Assembly (NCBI GenBank): GCA_020284085.1
Contig: JACEVL010006403.1
Span: 2,207,001 to 2,271,000, forward strand
DNA length: 64,000 bases
Direction of reading: 5' to 3'
From: Aporrectodea caliginosa
Taxonomy: Eukaryota; Annelida; Clitellata; Crassiclitellata; Lumbricidae
Part shown: piece by piece, positions 49,878-63,231 of the stretch
How the letters are laid out: the number at the start of each line of letters is the position of its first letter
Numbering within the stretch: the stretch's first letter is position 1
The notes under the pieces: model-generated
Told to the model about the DNA's origin: nothing
Databases searched by the model: none
Seen by the model: only the letters and a program-made list of their open reading frames with translations
Made by a program: the position numbers and the translations under genes

Positions 49878-52800
49878 TTATGTTTTTTTCTCGTCATCCA
49901 GCTGAACACATTTCTGGACGTGCTCCTCTAAGCTGGACAGTGGAAAGTCCTTTTGGCACAATGGACACATCTGTATCAGTTTCGGAATTTTAAACGATGG
50001 GGTTGCATATGATCTGAAAGATGATAACAACAAATTAATTACTTTTTAGCCTAGAATAAAAGTGCTGAATACTCTGTAGTTATAATACAATTTCAAGTAA
50101 AGGGTTACCAGAGAAATAGTGGGTAGAGAGATGGGATTGAATCCAGGAGAGCAGCGTTAGTCAAACTGAACAATGTTGAAAATCTTTGGAGTAAGATGTT
50201 GTGATCAATGCTATCAAAGGCCACTGAAATATAAAGGACAGGCAGAGATACCTGTTGATGATAGAGGAAACAACTTTATTGTACAGGGATGTGATTAGGG
50301 TTTCAGTAGAGTGCTGCTCGGTAAAACCAGACTGGTGTGGGCTAAGGAGTTGGAAGTCGGATAGTCATTGATTTGAGATAGGACTACGAGTTTTACGTTA
50401 ATTCAAAGTTGAATGATAGGTTACAGACAGTTTAAAAGGATTTCTTTATCAAGTGATGGTTCTTGAGGAGTGCAGTGACTACAGCCTTTGAAGAGGAGGG
50501 GAAATTGCCAGTAGATAAGGAGAGGTTGATTAATTATATTGGTAATGACGGGAACAAGGATAGATGCACAGTCTTTTAATAAGGAGGTAGGCATAGGATC
50601 GAGTTCGTGCTGGAAGAGATTTTAATATATGGAATGTTTCAGGCTCTGATGCTGGTGGTAAGATGGATAATGAGGATCAAAGTGGGGAGGCTGGGCAGTC
50701 ATGAGTGGAGAATGGAGCATCGGCTGATGAATCATCAGTGGCTTTGAGAGAGAACAGACAGATGGAGGCCATTGGAGGGTACTAATTTTACTAGCTGTCA
50801 TGAAGATGCCACAAACTAAACAAAATGAAGACGAATCTTACAAAACCTTACATTATCGTTTGCTGATCTGCAGCATTCTTGATCTTTCTTTTCTGATAGG
50901 TTTTTGCAAAAGCAGGAGGTTGTCCTCTGTTTTTTCTTGAAAACACACAACCAAAAATAATCAAAGATCACCATTATACTGTTAGTTCCCTACTTGTACA
51001 AGCACATATTTACAAGGTTTTACATCACATGGCATTATTTTATTTCAATGACTCTCTCATACACAGACACTTCCAAAAGGAGATTAGCAGTTTGGTTATG
51101 GTAATTTCACTGTTAAGGAAATAATTTCTCCTAAGTGCAAGTTTTGTAGTGAGAAAATAGTCATTCAGATAAACCTGGCATAACATCAAACTAGTGTGTT
51201 CTTGAACTTGATCTTCTTTAAATTAAGTGGGTTTATTTTTTAATTTGTACAGATATGATTTCTGTGTTATGTGAATGAGGCACACGCTTTGTTCGGGTCC
51301 ACATAATGCTTCATTGGCCCACATAATGCATCTCAATCTGGCACAAGCCAACAACAAATTTAAAACTAAACATTCTAAACACTTTAGTTAAAACTGTTTT
51401 TTTACTTTATTTTCATATCTATCCGTAAGCTACGATGCAGTTTGTCATCTGGTCAGTCAATAAAACGAATATCATCATCATCACTAATCACAGATATGGC
51501 TACAACAACCAGAACTGCCAAAAGGTCTAAGCTATTTGGTCACTACAGTACAGGATCTTCTGTGAAGCTGAGCACCCCATCATCACAAGTAATAACATAT
51601 TTGAATATCAAAAGCCATGGTGACTTTGATGAAGGTGACCGGTTGGACTTCTGGAAATGCAGCAAAACTCTTCTTAAAGAAATAATATCTCCTTGTTCTT
51701 GAAGTAACCATGTGTACTTATATTATAACCGAAGTGTACTTGTACTAGAGCTAAAAGTACTTGTACTCATACTTGTTACCTAAGAACTTGTACTTGCAAC
51801 CTAAGTACTTGAAACATCTCTGGTAAAAACAGAATGAGGTATTCCTTTACATCTGTATCTCGAGTTTAAAAATTAGCCCATTAAATTTAAATTTACAAAA
51901 ATTGACTAACAAAAGCAAAAAATTCATCATGGACCTTCAAAATCAAACTGCAGTTCAGTTGAATATCGAAGCACTTTGCCAGGACACTTCTGTCTCCCAT
52001 CTGTGTTTAAATTTAACTTATTCACTTAGTGGTACAGTCATATTATTTAAGACACCAAATATTTAACTCATTTGTACAATTATATTATTTAACACACTAT
52101 ATGTATGTGTATGGTGTACTTACTTCCTCTTTTTTGTACTCTTGTCTAAATTACAGTCATCACCTTCAGAAGAGTCACCTGTATAAATTCATATAGGACT
52201 AAAGTTAAGATGCCAAGTCTAACAATTGTAATTAGAGATGCAAATTAACAAAGTGTGAGTAGAACAGTCAACGACAGCTTATTTCTCAGTAATAAAGAAC
52301 TATGAGGCATTTAAGTTGTACCAGTACTCCTATAAAGATTTTTTTTATGAATTTACTTGAAAATTACTGAAAATATAGCTCCTACGACAGGTCATACAAA
52401 GGCATGCACAAAGAGGGATAAGATGATGGCAGCAGTGGCATTCCTGGGCAACAAGTCATCCAGAATGTTGATGGATACACCATCAATGGCCATATCAACT
52501 CACTCTGCAGGTACTAGTACAGTGGCGTAACGAAGGGTTTCTGCGCCGGGGCAAGAGTTGATGACCGTGCTCCTTTTTAATGTTTTTGTTGACTTTTAAT
52601 CATTCTTGTCATAGTACTGTGTACCACTGAAAGCTAATTTTGCACCCCCTTGTGCTGCACCTGGGGCAGTTGCCCCCTCTACCCCTTCATTACGCAACTG
52701 TCCTAGTATATTGTCAACAGCAGCAGATTCAGATCAGAGTTAATATTCTCCTCCGATGCTGTTCTTTCTCTTGTCTACTCTTTGATCCAGACACACGAAG

Positions 52801-55800
52801 TACTGTAATGCTGTCCTTTCCTTGCAGTCTTTCCAAACCTGTGCCAATTTGTAGCCAACCAGCAATTCACAAGTAAAATGAACCACAAGTACAGTAAATC
52901 AGTTTCAGTTTTTAAATTTCTTTCAAACAAGTTCCAATTACCGGTACTCTGATGTCAAAACGTTACTGTCACAGACTGGGGGCTGCAGCTCTGTTGATCA
53001 ACACCAGCTCATGGACTAATACTTAAACAACCACTGATATTCTAATATTATTAATCTAATCTACACCAAAGACATAAATAACTCAGATTCCGTTAGCTGT
53101 ACTACAAGCATACTGTCTCTTTGTATCACAGCATGAAACAGACTAATTTGGAATTTAGTGTGACATCAATAGTTTTATTGCTCAAGCCAAGGAGTATGTG
53201 CACTGCTTTAATATATTAAATCCATAAGCGCTAATTATTGTATGCATATTGTAATGCCCTTACCAGAACCAGCAGTAGACTAAAGTATATCACAACATCT
53301 TGCATAGAATGTCTTAATAAAAACTTGAAACTGTACCTGATAAATACTCTTCATTGTCTTCATTCTGCATCAAGTTAGAATTTTTAGAAGTGGATGGGAT
53401 ATTTCTAAAAGCAACAAAATTAAAGTGATCAATTAAATGCAGGTCAGTTGAGTAGACAGCATAATTACGTCATATTTCCAAAGCATAAATTAAATTTTAG
53501 ATTTTAAATAAATATTAAAACTACTGAATGTCGCACAAATCATAAGACAATCCATCAACACTGTGTTAGAATCAAGCACATCACCAGACAAACACTGTGC
53601 AATAGTCTTCTCTATAGTGTCATGTAAATGTTGTAACAGACATAAGCAAACATACCAGAATACAAATTAGCATAACATTTAGGAATAATACTGGAAAACT
53701 ACTTTATAAAACTGTGCACCAAATACTCAGTATCACCTAATATCAAACATCACACATCCGTTAGTAATCTGAATAACTCAATGATAAATTCATTACATTA
53801 CAACTGCTTACAAACCGAAGAAAAACTACTTTTAAATTCAGAATTTAGTGTGATATCCTCACATCATTGCCTAAAATAAATAGTCCACTGAATCTGAGAC
53901 AAGTACTTAGAACTTTGCATTGCATGCAGTTTCTTGATTAAAATTATAAACTTAATGAGCAACAAAAAACAACATGCAAAATCTCACAGACCTGGTATCA
54001 GTGTTTCCTTCATTCTCCCTAATAGAAGGTCTAGCAAGTTTTTGAAAGACAGGGAAAACTTGCAGTTTTGTGTCGTCCTTCAACGAAGAATTTCTTCCAA
54101 AAACTGGAGATGATGACAAAACATCTTCTAATTCAACATTTATTTGGCACCTGTTCAAGACTCCATGATTTACAGGACTGCTATTCATCAATGTGTCATT
54201 GACAGATGTGTGCTCTTCCACCCTTGAAACTGTTGTTGATCTTGTTTCGTAAAAGTCTTCAGATGAACTAGAACTATGAATGTTGGAAATGTTCTCATTG
54301 GTTTTGGGCATAGCTAGTGTTTGGCATTTGCCAACACTCTGCCAGCTTGAACTGTTGGCCAAATTTCTAGATTCTTGTGTTTCTCCATCATATTCGTCAG
54401 AATCTACTTTATTCCCTTCGGAAGCTTTAGAGCACTCAGACATTTGTTCCTTAGTTTTTCTGGAATGTTTATCTTTACTCTTTACAACATCAAGACGTCT
54501 TTTTTTCCGCTTATCAGATCGTTCATTGGCGACGTGAATTCGCTTTTTCTTCTTTTCAGGTGTAAAGTCTGGATCATTTTCGTTATCACTTGCTGTTGAG
54601 AGTGATTCACACATTGGCAATTTTCTCCGAGAAATTTTAGTGCCCTCATCGTCTACCAGACCCCCTCCAATCTTTGTCTGACGACTCCTACGTAAGCGAG
54701 TCTCGATATCTTCCCGAGTACATTGATTATCCAGTACTACGCTAACATCCAGTGCCTTCCTGGTGGCAGTGAAACTGGGAAACTGCTCTACAAAGTCACA
54801 GTGTTCAGGAAGTACCATCCTTTTATTTACGTCTTCACTTTCAGTATTACATGTACTGTAAACAAGAGAATCCAATGCCTGACTTTCATTCTTACGAGGG
54901 CTTCTGTCATTCATCTGTTCAGTTTCTGTTACAACTTCCCGAGCCCTTCGATTTCGAGTAGATACTCTGCCCTTGTCCACTTCAATTGCTACTGGCTTTC
55001 CCCACTGTGTCCTAGAATTTATCTCACTGTATGATTTATAGAGTCTGAGCTCACAGTCAGTGTAATAGTCATATATGAGTCTGACGCGTGTCTGCAAGTC
55101 CAGTCCCCGTTGCTTAAACAATGGACGCATATCTGTAGCCTGTAAAATAACGAGAAAACCAAATATCAGCAACAACATTAATAATTATGTTGTAAATTAG
55201 TCATCAAAATATTTTTTTTAAACATGCAACTTAAATCACCATACAACGTATATTTGATAAGTTTAGCATTATTCAAATTGTAAAATAAAGCTCATAACAA
55301 GATGTTCTGCAACAAAACAAAATTTAGACGGCATTCCTTGTAAAACCCAGAGCTAAGATGATGCATAATTCATATTTATTACAGCAAAAATATCACTTAT
55401 AAATTATAAGAATGCAAGTAAGTTCATTAAATTAAGCAAAATTTCATACCTGAATGTGATATTTTCTACAAAGAAATCAGACCTGATTCATTCAGAGAAT
55501 GTCTTTCTCAAGATATGAACAATTAATGCAGAGCAATGTCTTACTGCTAAAAATAATACAAGATTTCCACATACATGCATATCAAAGAACATGGAGAAAA
55601 CCGAATCATGTTGGTAGTCAATTTCCCATTAACTAATTCATTTAACACCAAGGTCCTCATCTAGCCATGAGTGCATAATAAATCCGACATAAATCTGCAT
55701 TATGATTATGTAATTAAAATAAGCATCATGCTTGTAATTACTTTTAGGAAATCAACCAAAGGTGAATTCAAGACTAGCTAAGACCTTGCAAAGGTCAGTC

Positions 55801-58800
55801 CACTGGAATTAATAAAATAGTTTAAAACTAGCTTAGCTGCGCTACTGAAAAACTTATAAATAACCCAACCTGCAATTCAACAAAATTTAGATTCTAGCAA
55901 TCAGCATTATAACCAACCTAACGAGTTCACACGATGTAGGCGAGTCTGGACAATCCAAATAGTTTTCTTCTGTTGTTTTTGCTTTCCTTAGTGCTGCAGA
56001 GGCATCTATTGTACACTGAAAATGATAAAAGCACTATTCTAATGGGAAGCATGCAAACCAATTTAGTAATGAAATAATAAAAAAATTTACCAACCTAATA
56101 TATCATTCACTAAGTATTCAAAAGAAATACAAATAACAAACTCATCAATATTTTGATAGTTTCCCACTGTAAATCAAATGAGCATCATATTTTCTCTTAG
56201 ACATCTACAGGAAACTAAACTAATTTAGGCATTTTTTTCACTTTATTGAAAAACTGTTTACAGTCCTTTGCTTTAGGAGTGTTAAACTTTAGTAAATGAC
56301 ATATCACACCAAATGTTACAAAATACGTAAACTTTGTTTAAGATGTGTGGAGTTAAGGGAAGGTTCTTCACTAGGAACAGACACTACAAGTAACATGGTC
56401 AATGCTGCATCTATTACCATACCAGCAACTTGCACATCTTGTGCATTCTTTACAACCGCCAATAAATAAGGCAGCTAAAGAGGATAATGTTGAGGCAAGT
56501 CTTACCAGACGCAGAGAGATAGTCGGGCATTTCAAACACAGTCCACTCAATACCAATAAATTGCATAAGCAACAAAAGTTAAAAGGGCAGCCATGACAGA
56601 TTCTGATTTAAGCTGTACCAACTCGACGAAATAGCATTTTTTATATGCTGCACCGAAAGTTAAAACACAGAAGCAATATTGTCTACACTTGCTAAACATC
56701 TGATAAAAGGAGAAATTAGAAAAGCAATCTGTGGTGCTCGAGTCCTGTAAATTTGCAACAAAAACACATCACACTCTTTCGTTGCACCAATAAGTGCTCA
56801 CCTGTTACAGTATTAGCCACTGATCCTGTATACATTGTTTGCTTCAGAGACATTTGGTGCTGGTCTTAACAGTCAGATACAAAGTCTTAACAAGGACTGG
56901 TAGAAAGTTGCATCTGTAGTGGATCCTCAACGTATTCTTTATTTCACCTCACGTTAAAAAATAATTTCTAAATAATACCTACCATTCGCCTCTTGTCATC
57001 ATTTGCTAACGAAAGACATCTACGACTGGTTTCTCTTTCATTTGAAAATATATCACCACTTCTTGTCCTCGGTTGAATGTTGTTTCCACAAGTCAACGAA
57101 TCGGGAGAATTAGATCTGTGGACAACTAAGCAATCCTGTGTAGAAGTCTTCCTTCTTAAGCCTGAATCTTCATTTTTCTTAGGAGAATATGTTTCACCAA
57201 CAACTGACTTGACTGCAGATAATTTAAACTTTTCAGCACCAATAGAACTATAATCATCATGGCTAATCAGCTTAGGAAGATTGGCCTCAGATTCCACCAC
57301 ATCATAATCCTCATTAACCTTACACTCCACTGTTTCTGTATGCATTTTACCTTCTGCTGCTACTTCAGACAGCCTTTTAAACCTGAACTTGTTCAAACTC
57401 GGTGCTGGACTATATTTCTGCACAACGGCTGCATCAACAATGACCACAGGAAGTTGTATAGAACACTCCAGTTTCGCAGGCATAGAATTGACAGTCATTT
57501 TGTTGGCTGGGGTTTCAGTGTGCTCATCAAATTGTCCAGACTTTATTTTATTTTTCTGCTTATTGTATTCTTCCTTCGACAGTAAAACAGCCGCCTATAT
57601 GAACAAATACAAAAAGCATTTAAAAGTTTTGTAGAGTTATACTGGTGCAATAGAAGTTACTGATTATAACTGCAATTATAATAGTTCATAAAACCAATAA
57701 GGTAGCATGTAGAAGCTTTCTTAAAGGGTTGTGATTCAACAGCATTGCCCCTTTCCCAAGACACACTAATATTCAAATCCCAACAACAGCAATTGCAGGT
57801 CAGATGTTATCATATCACTCCAGGAGATGCAGTAACGTGATAGTGTGCTGCGCCAATAGATGTTGAACGAATTCCACAAAGAAATCAAAGCCAGCAAATG
57901 ACATGAAACATTCTAATCAAAATGCCATGCGTTACAATGACTTCTATACCAGTAGTTATAATATACAAGGTGAACGAACACAAAGTTCATAAAAACAATA
58001 ATCATACTCTAACTTAAATAAGACAGCAGGGTTTTTGGGCCATTTGGTGCAATTCCAGATAATTATAAACTGCAAACCTGTTAGGCACAGTTTAAGCAAA
58101 AAAGATAATTTACACAATGCTAATGTACATATATTGCACATTTGCAACTTTTTAATTCTAGCAAAGCACCATTCAGTCCAACACAAACAGTCCTTCACTC
58201 ATGCCTTAATCAATGGAACTGACTCCAGACATGTAGATGCCATGGAGACAGTCAGAGTTTAAAATTTCATTTATCTCTAGTGAAAAAATTACACTCAAGA
58301 AATCAACTCTCACTTTACGAACACCCAGGCCCTTACCATTAGCTGTTTTCGTTCAGAATCAGGGAGAGCACTGAATTCTTCTGCTGTCAGACCCAGGCCA
58401 TTCTCACCTAACAAAACAATGAGAATCAGTGTAAGTTATTATTAGGATTGCCCTTATTATTATTCACGTCTTGTTTTTATAATCTCATTTCTGATGAATA
58501 CTGGTTGAAAATCTGACTTCGGAAGACGGTCTGGTTACCTTAGGTACAGGAGTAATCATGCTTTTCTGACTGCAGAAGGATAAACGCAAAACCAATAGAC
58601 TGATTGAGGAGATAAGAAACAGTTGTTGTTAGTCTAATGGCAGCTCCTTTCAAGAACCACGACATGATCCCCTCTGGCCCTGCTGTGGTTTGTTCTATGG
58701 CCTCCAACATCGGAATTATTGCATATTCCTCAAAGATCGGTTTACATGTACTTATATCTGTAATTGTTAGCTTGTATGGATTGGAGGGGGTTTATAGTCC

Positions 58801-60252
58801 AGATCAGTGGAAATGTTTGCAAGAGTCAGCGGTGATGTTGTTTTCTGCCGAAGTATTTTCCCGGTTTTCTCCTCAGTCTATTCACACAGCTCCATAGCTC
58901 CCGGGAGCCGTGCCTAGTCTTTCAAACATTAAAGTGTTTCTGTTTCTGCACGTGAAAAGGTCAAGACCTGAAAAACAGGAAATAAGCACCGCGATGAGAC
59001 ATGGTAGCCTCTGAGTAATCCTCCCCTTAACGAGGCGCTATACAATTTCTTGCAATGAACGAATGAATGAATAACAATCTGTACAGCCAACATTTACTTG
59101 TGGCTTAAGTCTGAAGACAGAATATTCAGTTTCACAAGGTTCATCAGGATTACAAATTTGATACAGGTTCAGCTGTTGGCCATGACAGGTTCAATGCATA
59201 GGCAAGTGTAAAAGTTACCTAACAAAGCATTCTCTACATGTGGTTCAATTTCATTTGCCGTCTTTCGTGTTGAAACATCTTTTCTTTTAATCTGTTTGGC
59301 TGCTGTTCGCTGTCTTGTTCGAATTGAATAAAATTCCTAGGCAGAAATCATAAAAACAGTTTTTAAAGACCAAAACTTTCAATGTAACCATTGATTTTAA
59401 AGTATGTATGTATCTATGTATTAGATGATTTATACAGATCTTTTACACCCTCACATATGCACTGTGTCCAACTGTCCATGTATTCACATCATGACATTGA
59501 AGTTGTTTTAATCTGTGTAACATTGGAATAAACTTTCTAGCAAAAATGTAATCAACAATATGGCAATCCCAGATGAACAGCATAGATTGCCTACTAATCA
59601 AGGGAGTGGAATTCTATAACCAGTGTTTCCGTTAACGCCCAAATGGCCAGTATGCTGATGCCATCAGCATTTACGTCCGTAAAAACGTCCAAAACTTTTC
59701 GGTGTGATAGCTGAAAGACATGAGCTACGTCCAAAAAAATTCTAGGTCAGGAGGTCAATACGTCCTCTTTTTAGACTCTAACGGAAACACTGGCTATAAC
59801 CAGTAAAAGAAGACAAAATAACCTCTATAGCATAGGCGTAGCTACATTGAGGCACGAGGAGGCCTCCTCTTGCTTTTTTATATACTGGAACTTCCATTGA
59901 CTAATAACCCCAATGACCAGGATTTTCCCAATGGTCTGTGGAGTTGCCTCCTCTTGACTTTAAGTCTCGCTACGTGCCTGCTCTATAGCACATGGATATA
60001 TGCCACAGTGCCATCAGCATACTGATGAGAAGCACACCTCATTTATGAAAGGATTATGTTTAAATCAGCAGTATAAAGGCAAATCCAGTGAGATACCTAT
60101 TTACCTTTAGGGCAAACGGTCCAGACTGAAATCTCCAATATACTAAAAGTTTTTGAAGTGATAGAAAACAAATGCTAAATAAACTCCAGACAAACCTCTT
60201 CTTCGTCCTCACTAATATTGCAAGAGTCCTTCTGTAACAACCCAGAATCCAT
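49878..60252 (-). CDS. RAP80 (UIMC1)-like protein with UIM and C-terminal UBZ4 finger (10 exons, 813 aa)
   Basis: Probable ubiquitin-binding adaptor of the BRCA1-A DNA-damage complex. CDS exons: 60252-60196, 59336-59219, 58407-58337, 57594-56983, 56015-55923, 55139-53992, 53404-53337, 52178-52124, 50935-50852, 50013-49878. Every border is GT-AG and all phases join. Residues 76-90, formed across the exon 3/4 junction, read ERKQLMAAVLLSKEE, which fits the ubiquitin-interacting motif (L, A three on, S seven on). Exon 6 (318-699) is long, charged and probably disordered; its start has CELRLYKSYSEINSRTQWGK, loosely like the RAP80 Abraxas-interacting region. The C-terminus has CPLCQKDFPLSSLEEHVQKC (785-804), with UBZ4 spacing. 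A possible 5'-UTR acceptor lies 20 nt before the ATG. Domain order and linkage to BUB3 and CtBP favour RAP80; another UIM/UBZ4 protein is possible. Confidence 0.8.
50090..50800 (-). mobile_element. LINE RT fragment in intron 9 of the RAP80-like gene
   Basis: Minus strand, with frame breaks, shows FQLLSPHQSGFTEQHSTET, which is the RT QSGFR/HSTET region. It is followed by a decayed AAFDTVDH-equivalent. Confidence 0.6.
51440..51822 (+). mobile_element. hAT transposase 3' fragment in intron 8
   Basis: 51442-51702 encodes KRSKLFGHYSTGSSVKLS and DRLDFWKCSKTLLKEI, resembling the hAT region before the dimerisation domain. Downstream are AGTACTTGTAC subterminal repeats and the end CAAGTACTT...CATCTCTG. 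Left end missing. Confidence 0.6.
52519..52700. mobile_element. hAT-type MITE (182 bp) in intron 7
   Basis: Ends CAGTGGCGTAACGAAGGG and the inverse of CAGTTGCGTAATGAAGGGG; flanks TACTAGTA and TCCTAGTA match at 7 of 8. Similar ends to the hAT at 6110-7174. Confidence 0.8.
58560..59075 (+). mobile_element. LINE 3' end in intron 2 of the RAP80-like gene
   Basis: No clear RT box, but it ends with GAGGCGCTATACAATTTCTT and (AATG)n, the shared LINE tail of this window. Confidence 0.45.
59621..59792. mobile_element. hAT-type MITE (172 bp) in intron 1
   Basis: Ends CAGTGTTTCCGTTAACG and TCTAACGGAAACACTG; flanks TCTATAAC and GCTATAAC match at 7 of 8. Confidence 0.85.
59831..59980. mobile_element. hAT-type MITE (150 bp) in intron 1
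   Basis: Ends CATAGGCGTAGCTAC and the inverse of CAGGCACGTAGCGAG, with GAGGAGGC subterminal blocks. Perfect 8-bp duplication CTCTATAG (59823-59830, 59981-59988). Only 38 bp from the preceding MITE. Confidence 0.85.
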
Positions 60253-61120
60253 TCTATGAAGTAGTCCAGTAGCTGCAATTCAATTCACACAACTACACTG
60301 TATAATTTACAAAAAAAACGGTTAAATACTGATGAATATCCAACATTGTAAATAAACCTAATTTATCTTTGCCTTCTTTCAGAAATGGGGTGCGCATTAA
60401 TTATCAAAAGCTGGGTTACAGGCATCTTACTTACATTTCTCGTCTGGAAAACATGTTGGTATACGTACTTTTTTACTTTACCCATCCTTACTACCCTCCA
60501 AAATTCAAATTCCAGCAATTCAAACTGCCCACAACTCATGCAGCATTATCCCCAGCAGAGTCTACAGGACTCTGATTATATTACCAGATGAGTATCACAT
60601 CACCCCCACACTGCAACAACTTCATTGGCTTCCCATCCTCTTTCAAAATCTCTCTCCTCATGTATCACATCCACTGTAAAAGCCTTCCTCAAACATGGCA
60701 TCCATGGTTATGCCACGCTCTGTTTCCAGTAGGGGTCATTGCATAATTACGCAGCACCGAAAATGATCGTTTTTGACCCACCCACCTGCCCTATAACGCT
60801 TCGTAACGTTTCCCTAGACCCACCCACCCCAGCATTACGTATTTATTGCTATGAAAAATCATTTAAGATTTACTACGTGAAGTTGTGAACGCGTAATATC
60901 TGGGCGAGTATCTTGAAGAAGCGTCACAGTTCGCAAAAATGACGATCTGCTGGTATCAGATCCTTTGGCGGCAGTGTATTAAACACTAACTTAGTGTTGA
61001 CTTATACTATTGTGTATTTTTAGTTAAGTTTTAAATCGATGGCACGAAGTTTGAACTTCGATCACATCGTGTCTAAAGTGCAAGTCGATGATAATTTAAA
61101 ATTCATTTATACCTAAACTG

Positions 61121-61621
61121 GGTAAAGTCGTAGTTTACGTTGCTAAATTATTGTAATGTCTTCAATGCCGTACTTGACGTTGGTAAGTAAGCAGTCTACC
61201 TATGTGCATGTTAACTATCATCAATCCAGCTTCCATTTCATCAAGAAATTTTTTCAACAATCCAACTTCCATTTAATTGGAAAAAATTACTTTATCAATC
61301 CAACTTCTATTTGACAAAATAAATATTTTTCATCAATGAAACTTTTATTTAAGCAAAGATATGTTCTCATGGATCCAGCTTCTAATTACGGAAACAATTA
61401 TTTTCATCAATCCAACTTCTATTGAATCGAAAACTTAATTTCATCCATCCAGCTTCTATTTCCGGTAAAAATTATTTCGGTCAATCCAACTTCAATTTTG
61501 AAAACAGGAATGTTTTCATCAATCCCACTTCCATTTAGGGAAACAATTTCTTTCATAAATCCAGCTTCCATTTTAGAGTGACAGTATCAAATAATTTAGC
61601 AACGTAAACTACGACTTTACC
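61121..61621. mobile_element. Mutator-like candidate nested element (501 bp) with 9-bp duplication
   Basis: Ends GGTAAAGTCGTAGTTTACGT and its inverse, about 30 bp. A perfect 9-bp duplication, CCTAAACTG, flanks it (61112-61120 and 61622-61630). Nine bases is typical of Mutator-like elements. The interior is mostly a minisatellite. Confidence 0.75.
61205..61580. repeat. minisatellite of roughly 35-40 bp units
   Basis: About nine imperfect copies of a unit like TCATCAATCCAACTTCTATT followed by an A-rich part. Lies inside the 9-bp-duplication element. Confidence 0.85.
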
Positions 61622-62813
61622 CCTAAACTGTTGCTTACAGCGTTACGTAACGTTCAGCTCCACCCACCCACCCACCTAACGTTTCGTAACGTTTTCAAGG
61701 ACCCCACCTACCCATCCTGGAGCATTACGTAATTATGCAATGACCCCAATGACCTAATTGAGGACTCCGATCGTCCACGCGAGGAGATTTACCGTACTTC
61801 ACACAAACCGGAAGCTTGGAAATCGTGCTTTCTCGGTCTCAGAATGGAACAGACTTCCAACTTCAGTTCGCCAGTGCACATTTGTTGCTCAATTTAAATC
61901 AGAATTAAAAACTCATCTATTCACAATGCTCTATGACTAGGAATGTACCGAAATGCGCTTTCGTGCAATACTGTGTACTCTAGTTGAAGCGCGCTATAAA
62001 TGTTCAGTTGCATTGTATTCTTTTGAGTATGGGCAACGAGCGCCAATTCCTTGGAATTAGGTATCGGCTAAGAATATAAACAAAACAAGTTGACGGCATC
62101 TACTAGCGACAAAGATTGCGATCATCAAGCTAAATATAACGCTAAAAAAACAATTTCAGAATTTCTTAATATCAAAATCAAAACATAAGCAAAGTAAATG
62201 ATTCGCCTGAATCAAATAAAACTATATAATCTGACTTGCAACATACTTCAAAGCAAACACGGCACGGCGCTATTTGCGATCTTATTTAGGTGGCTTTCAC
62301 ATGAAAGTAAGGAAGTAGATAAGGTAAGTGTGTTTATACGTTTATCTAACGGCGTCGCCATATAAAGGAAGATGATTGGCGTCATTAGAAAAACTATAGA
62401 GCCTACAGAGACAACTTTTCATAAGCTATGGGTCCAAGACAGGTGTTCCGCTGGCGCTACGAAAGTTGCCAGATTAAATATTTCACATGACATTGTATCT
62501 AAATACGAATACCAACATCATTAAAAACATGTACTAAATTAACCTAACCATAAATAGCCATACTGTCAACTGCTATTGTTCACCTACAGCGTTTTGTGTA
62601 AATAAACGAATACACATAGCCTACATACACCTAGATACAAGCTCAAGATAAAATTTCGTATAATATTATGCAAGACATAATTATAGGCTATGCATGGTAG
62701 GCCTACGTATAGGCTACCCTTCTGCCTATAGGCCTACTGCCAGTAAATTCGGTTCACACTGCAACTTAAAGAACAAGAATATTCTTTATTAAAACCCATT
62801 GCATACCGCACTT

Positions 62814-63231
62814 CATCATCATCATCAGGATCCATGGGCCGAAGGCCCGTAGGTGTCCAACGCTTGCCTCGGATCCCTGGGCCGAGGCCCTTTTGGAGTC
62901 CAATGCTTGCATTGGATTTCATTCGTATTTTTTCTTTACGAACGGAGTATCTGCACCCATCCGTTCGACCTTCGCGCTTCTCCCTTAAAGAGAGTTCCAG
63001 GCTTAGGACTGGCTCTGATAACCACATGTGGTATCAAAGGCGGCGATGCCACCCACGTTTGCCAGCTTTTTCAGGGTTCCTGCTGAGCCTGTCCACCTCG
63101 CGTAGCGCCCTAAGGTGGTACTTCGGCCAAGACCTTCACCACTGATGGCATAGCCTCAGCAGGCACTCCCCTACTGACTGTTGCCACCCCCTCACCACGT
63201 TGAGGTGTGAGTTGGACTTCGAGGGTGTACA
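62814..63231 (-). mobile_element. non-autonomous retroelement with (TGA)n tail (418 bp)
   Basis: A perfect 12-bp duplication, CATACCGCACTT, flanks it (62802-62813 and 63232-63243). Minus strand begins GTGTACACCCTCGAAGTCCA and ends CCATGGATCCTGATGATGATG. The simple-repeat tail and duplication length fit target-primed integration. No RT; short ORFs here are chance. SINE-like or LINE 5'-UTR-derived. Confidence 0.75.

Larger units (their letters stand above)
60732..61747. mobile_element. inverted-repeat element inside a LINE (1016 bp)
   Basis: Ends GGGGTCATTGCATAATTACG and the exact-type inverse CGTAATTATGCAATGACCCC, with CCCACCC and CGTAACGTTT blocks inside both ends (inverted similarity of about 110 bp). 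Superfamily undecided. Hosts a further nested element. Confidence 0.8.
60590..62025 (+). mobile_element. LINE C-terminal fragment split by a nested element
   Basis: 60590-60720 gives HITPTLQQLHWLPI. After the insertion, 61758-61940 gives KLGNRAFSVSEWNRLPTSVR and FKSELKTHLFTMLYD with a stop, then a tail GCGCGCTATAAATGTTCAG. Target duplication of the insert is not clear. Confidence 0.7.

Noticed and set aside
62834..63145. Arginine- and proline-rich ORFs of 77-103 aa at the right end
   Set aside because: They fall entirely inside the retroelement bounded by the 12-bp duplication and overlap in several frames.
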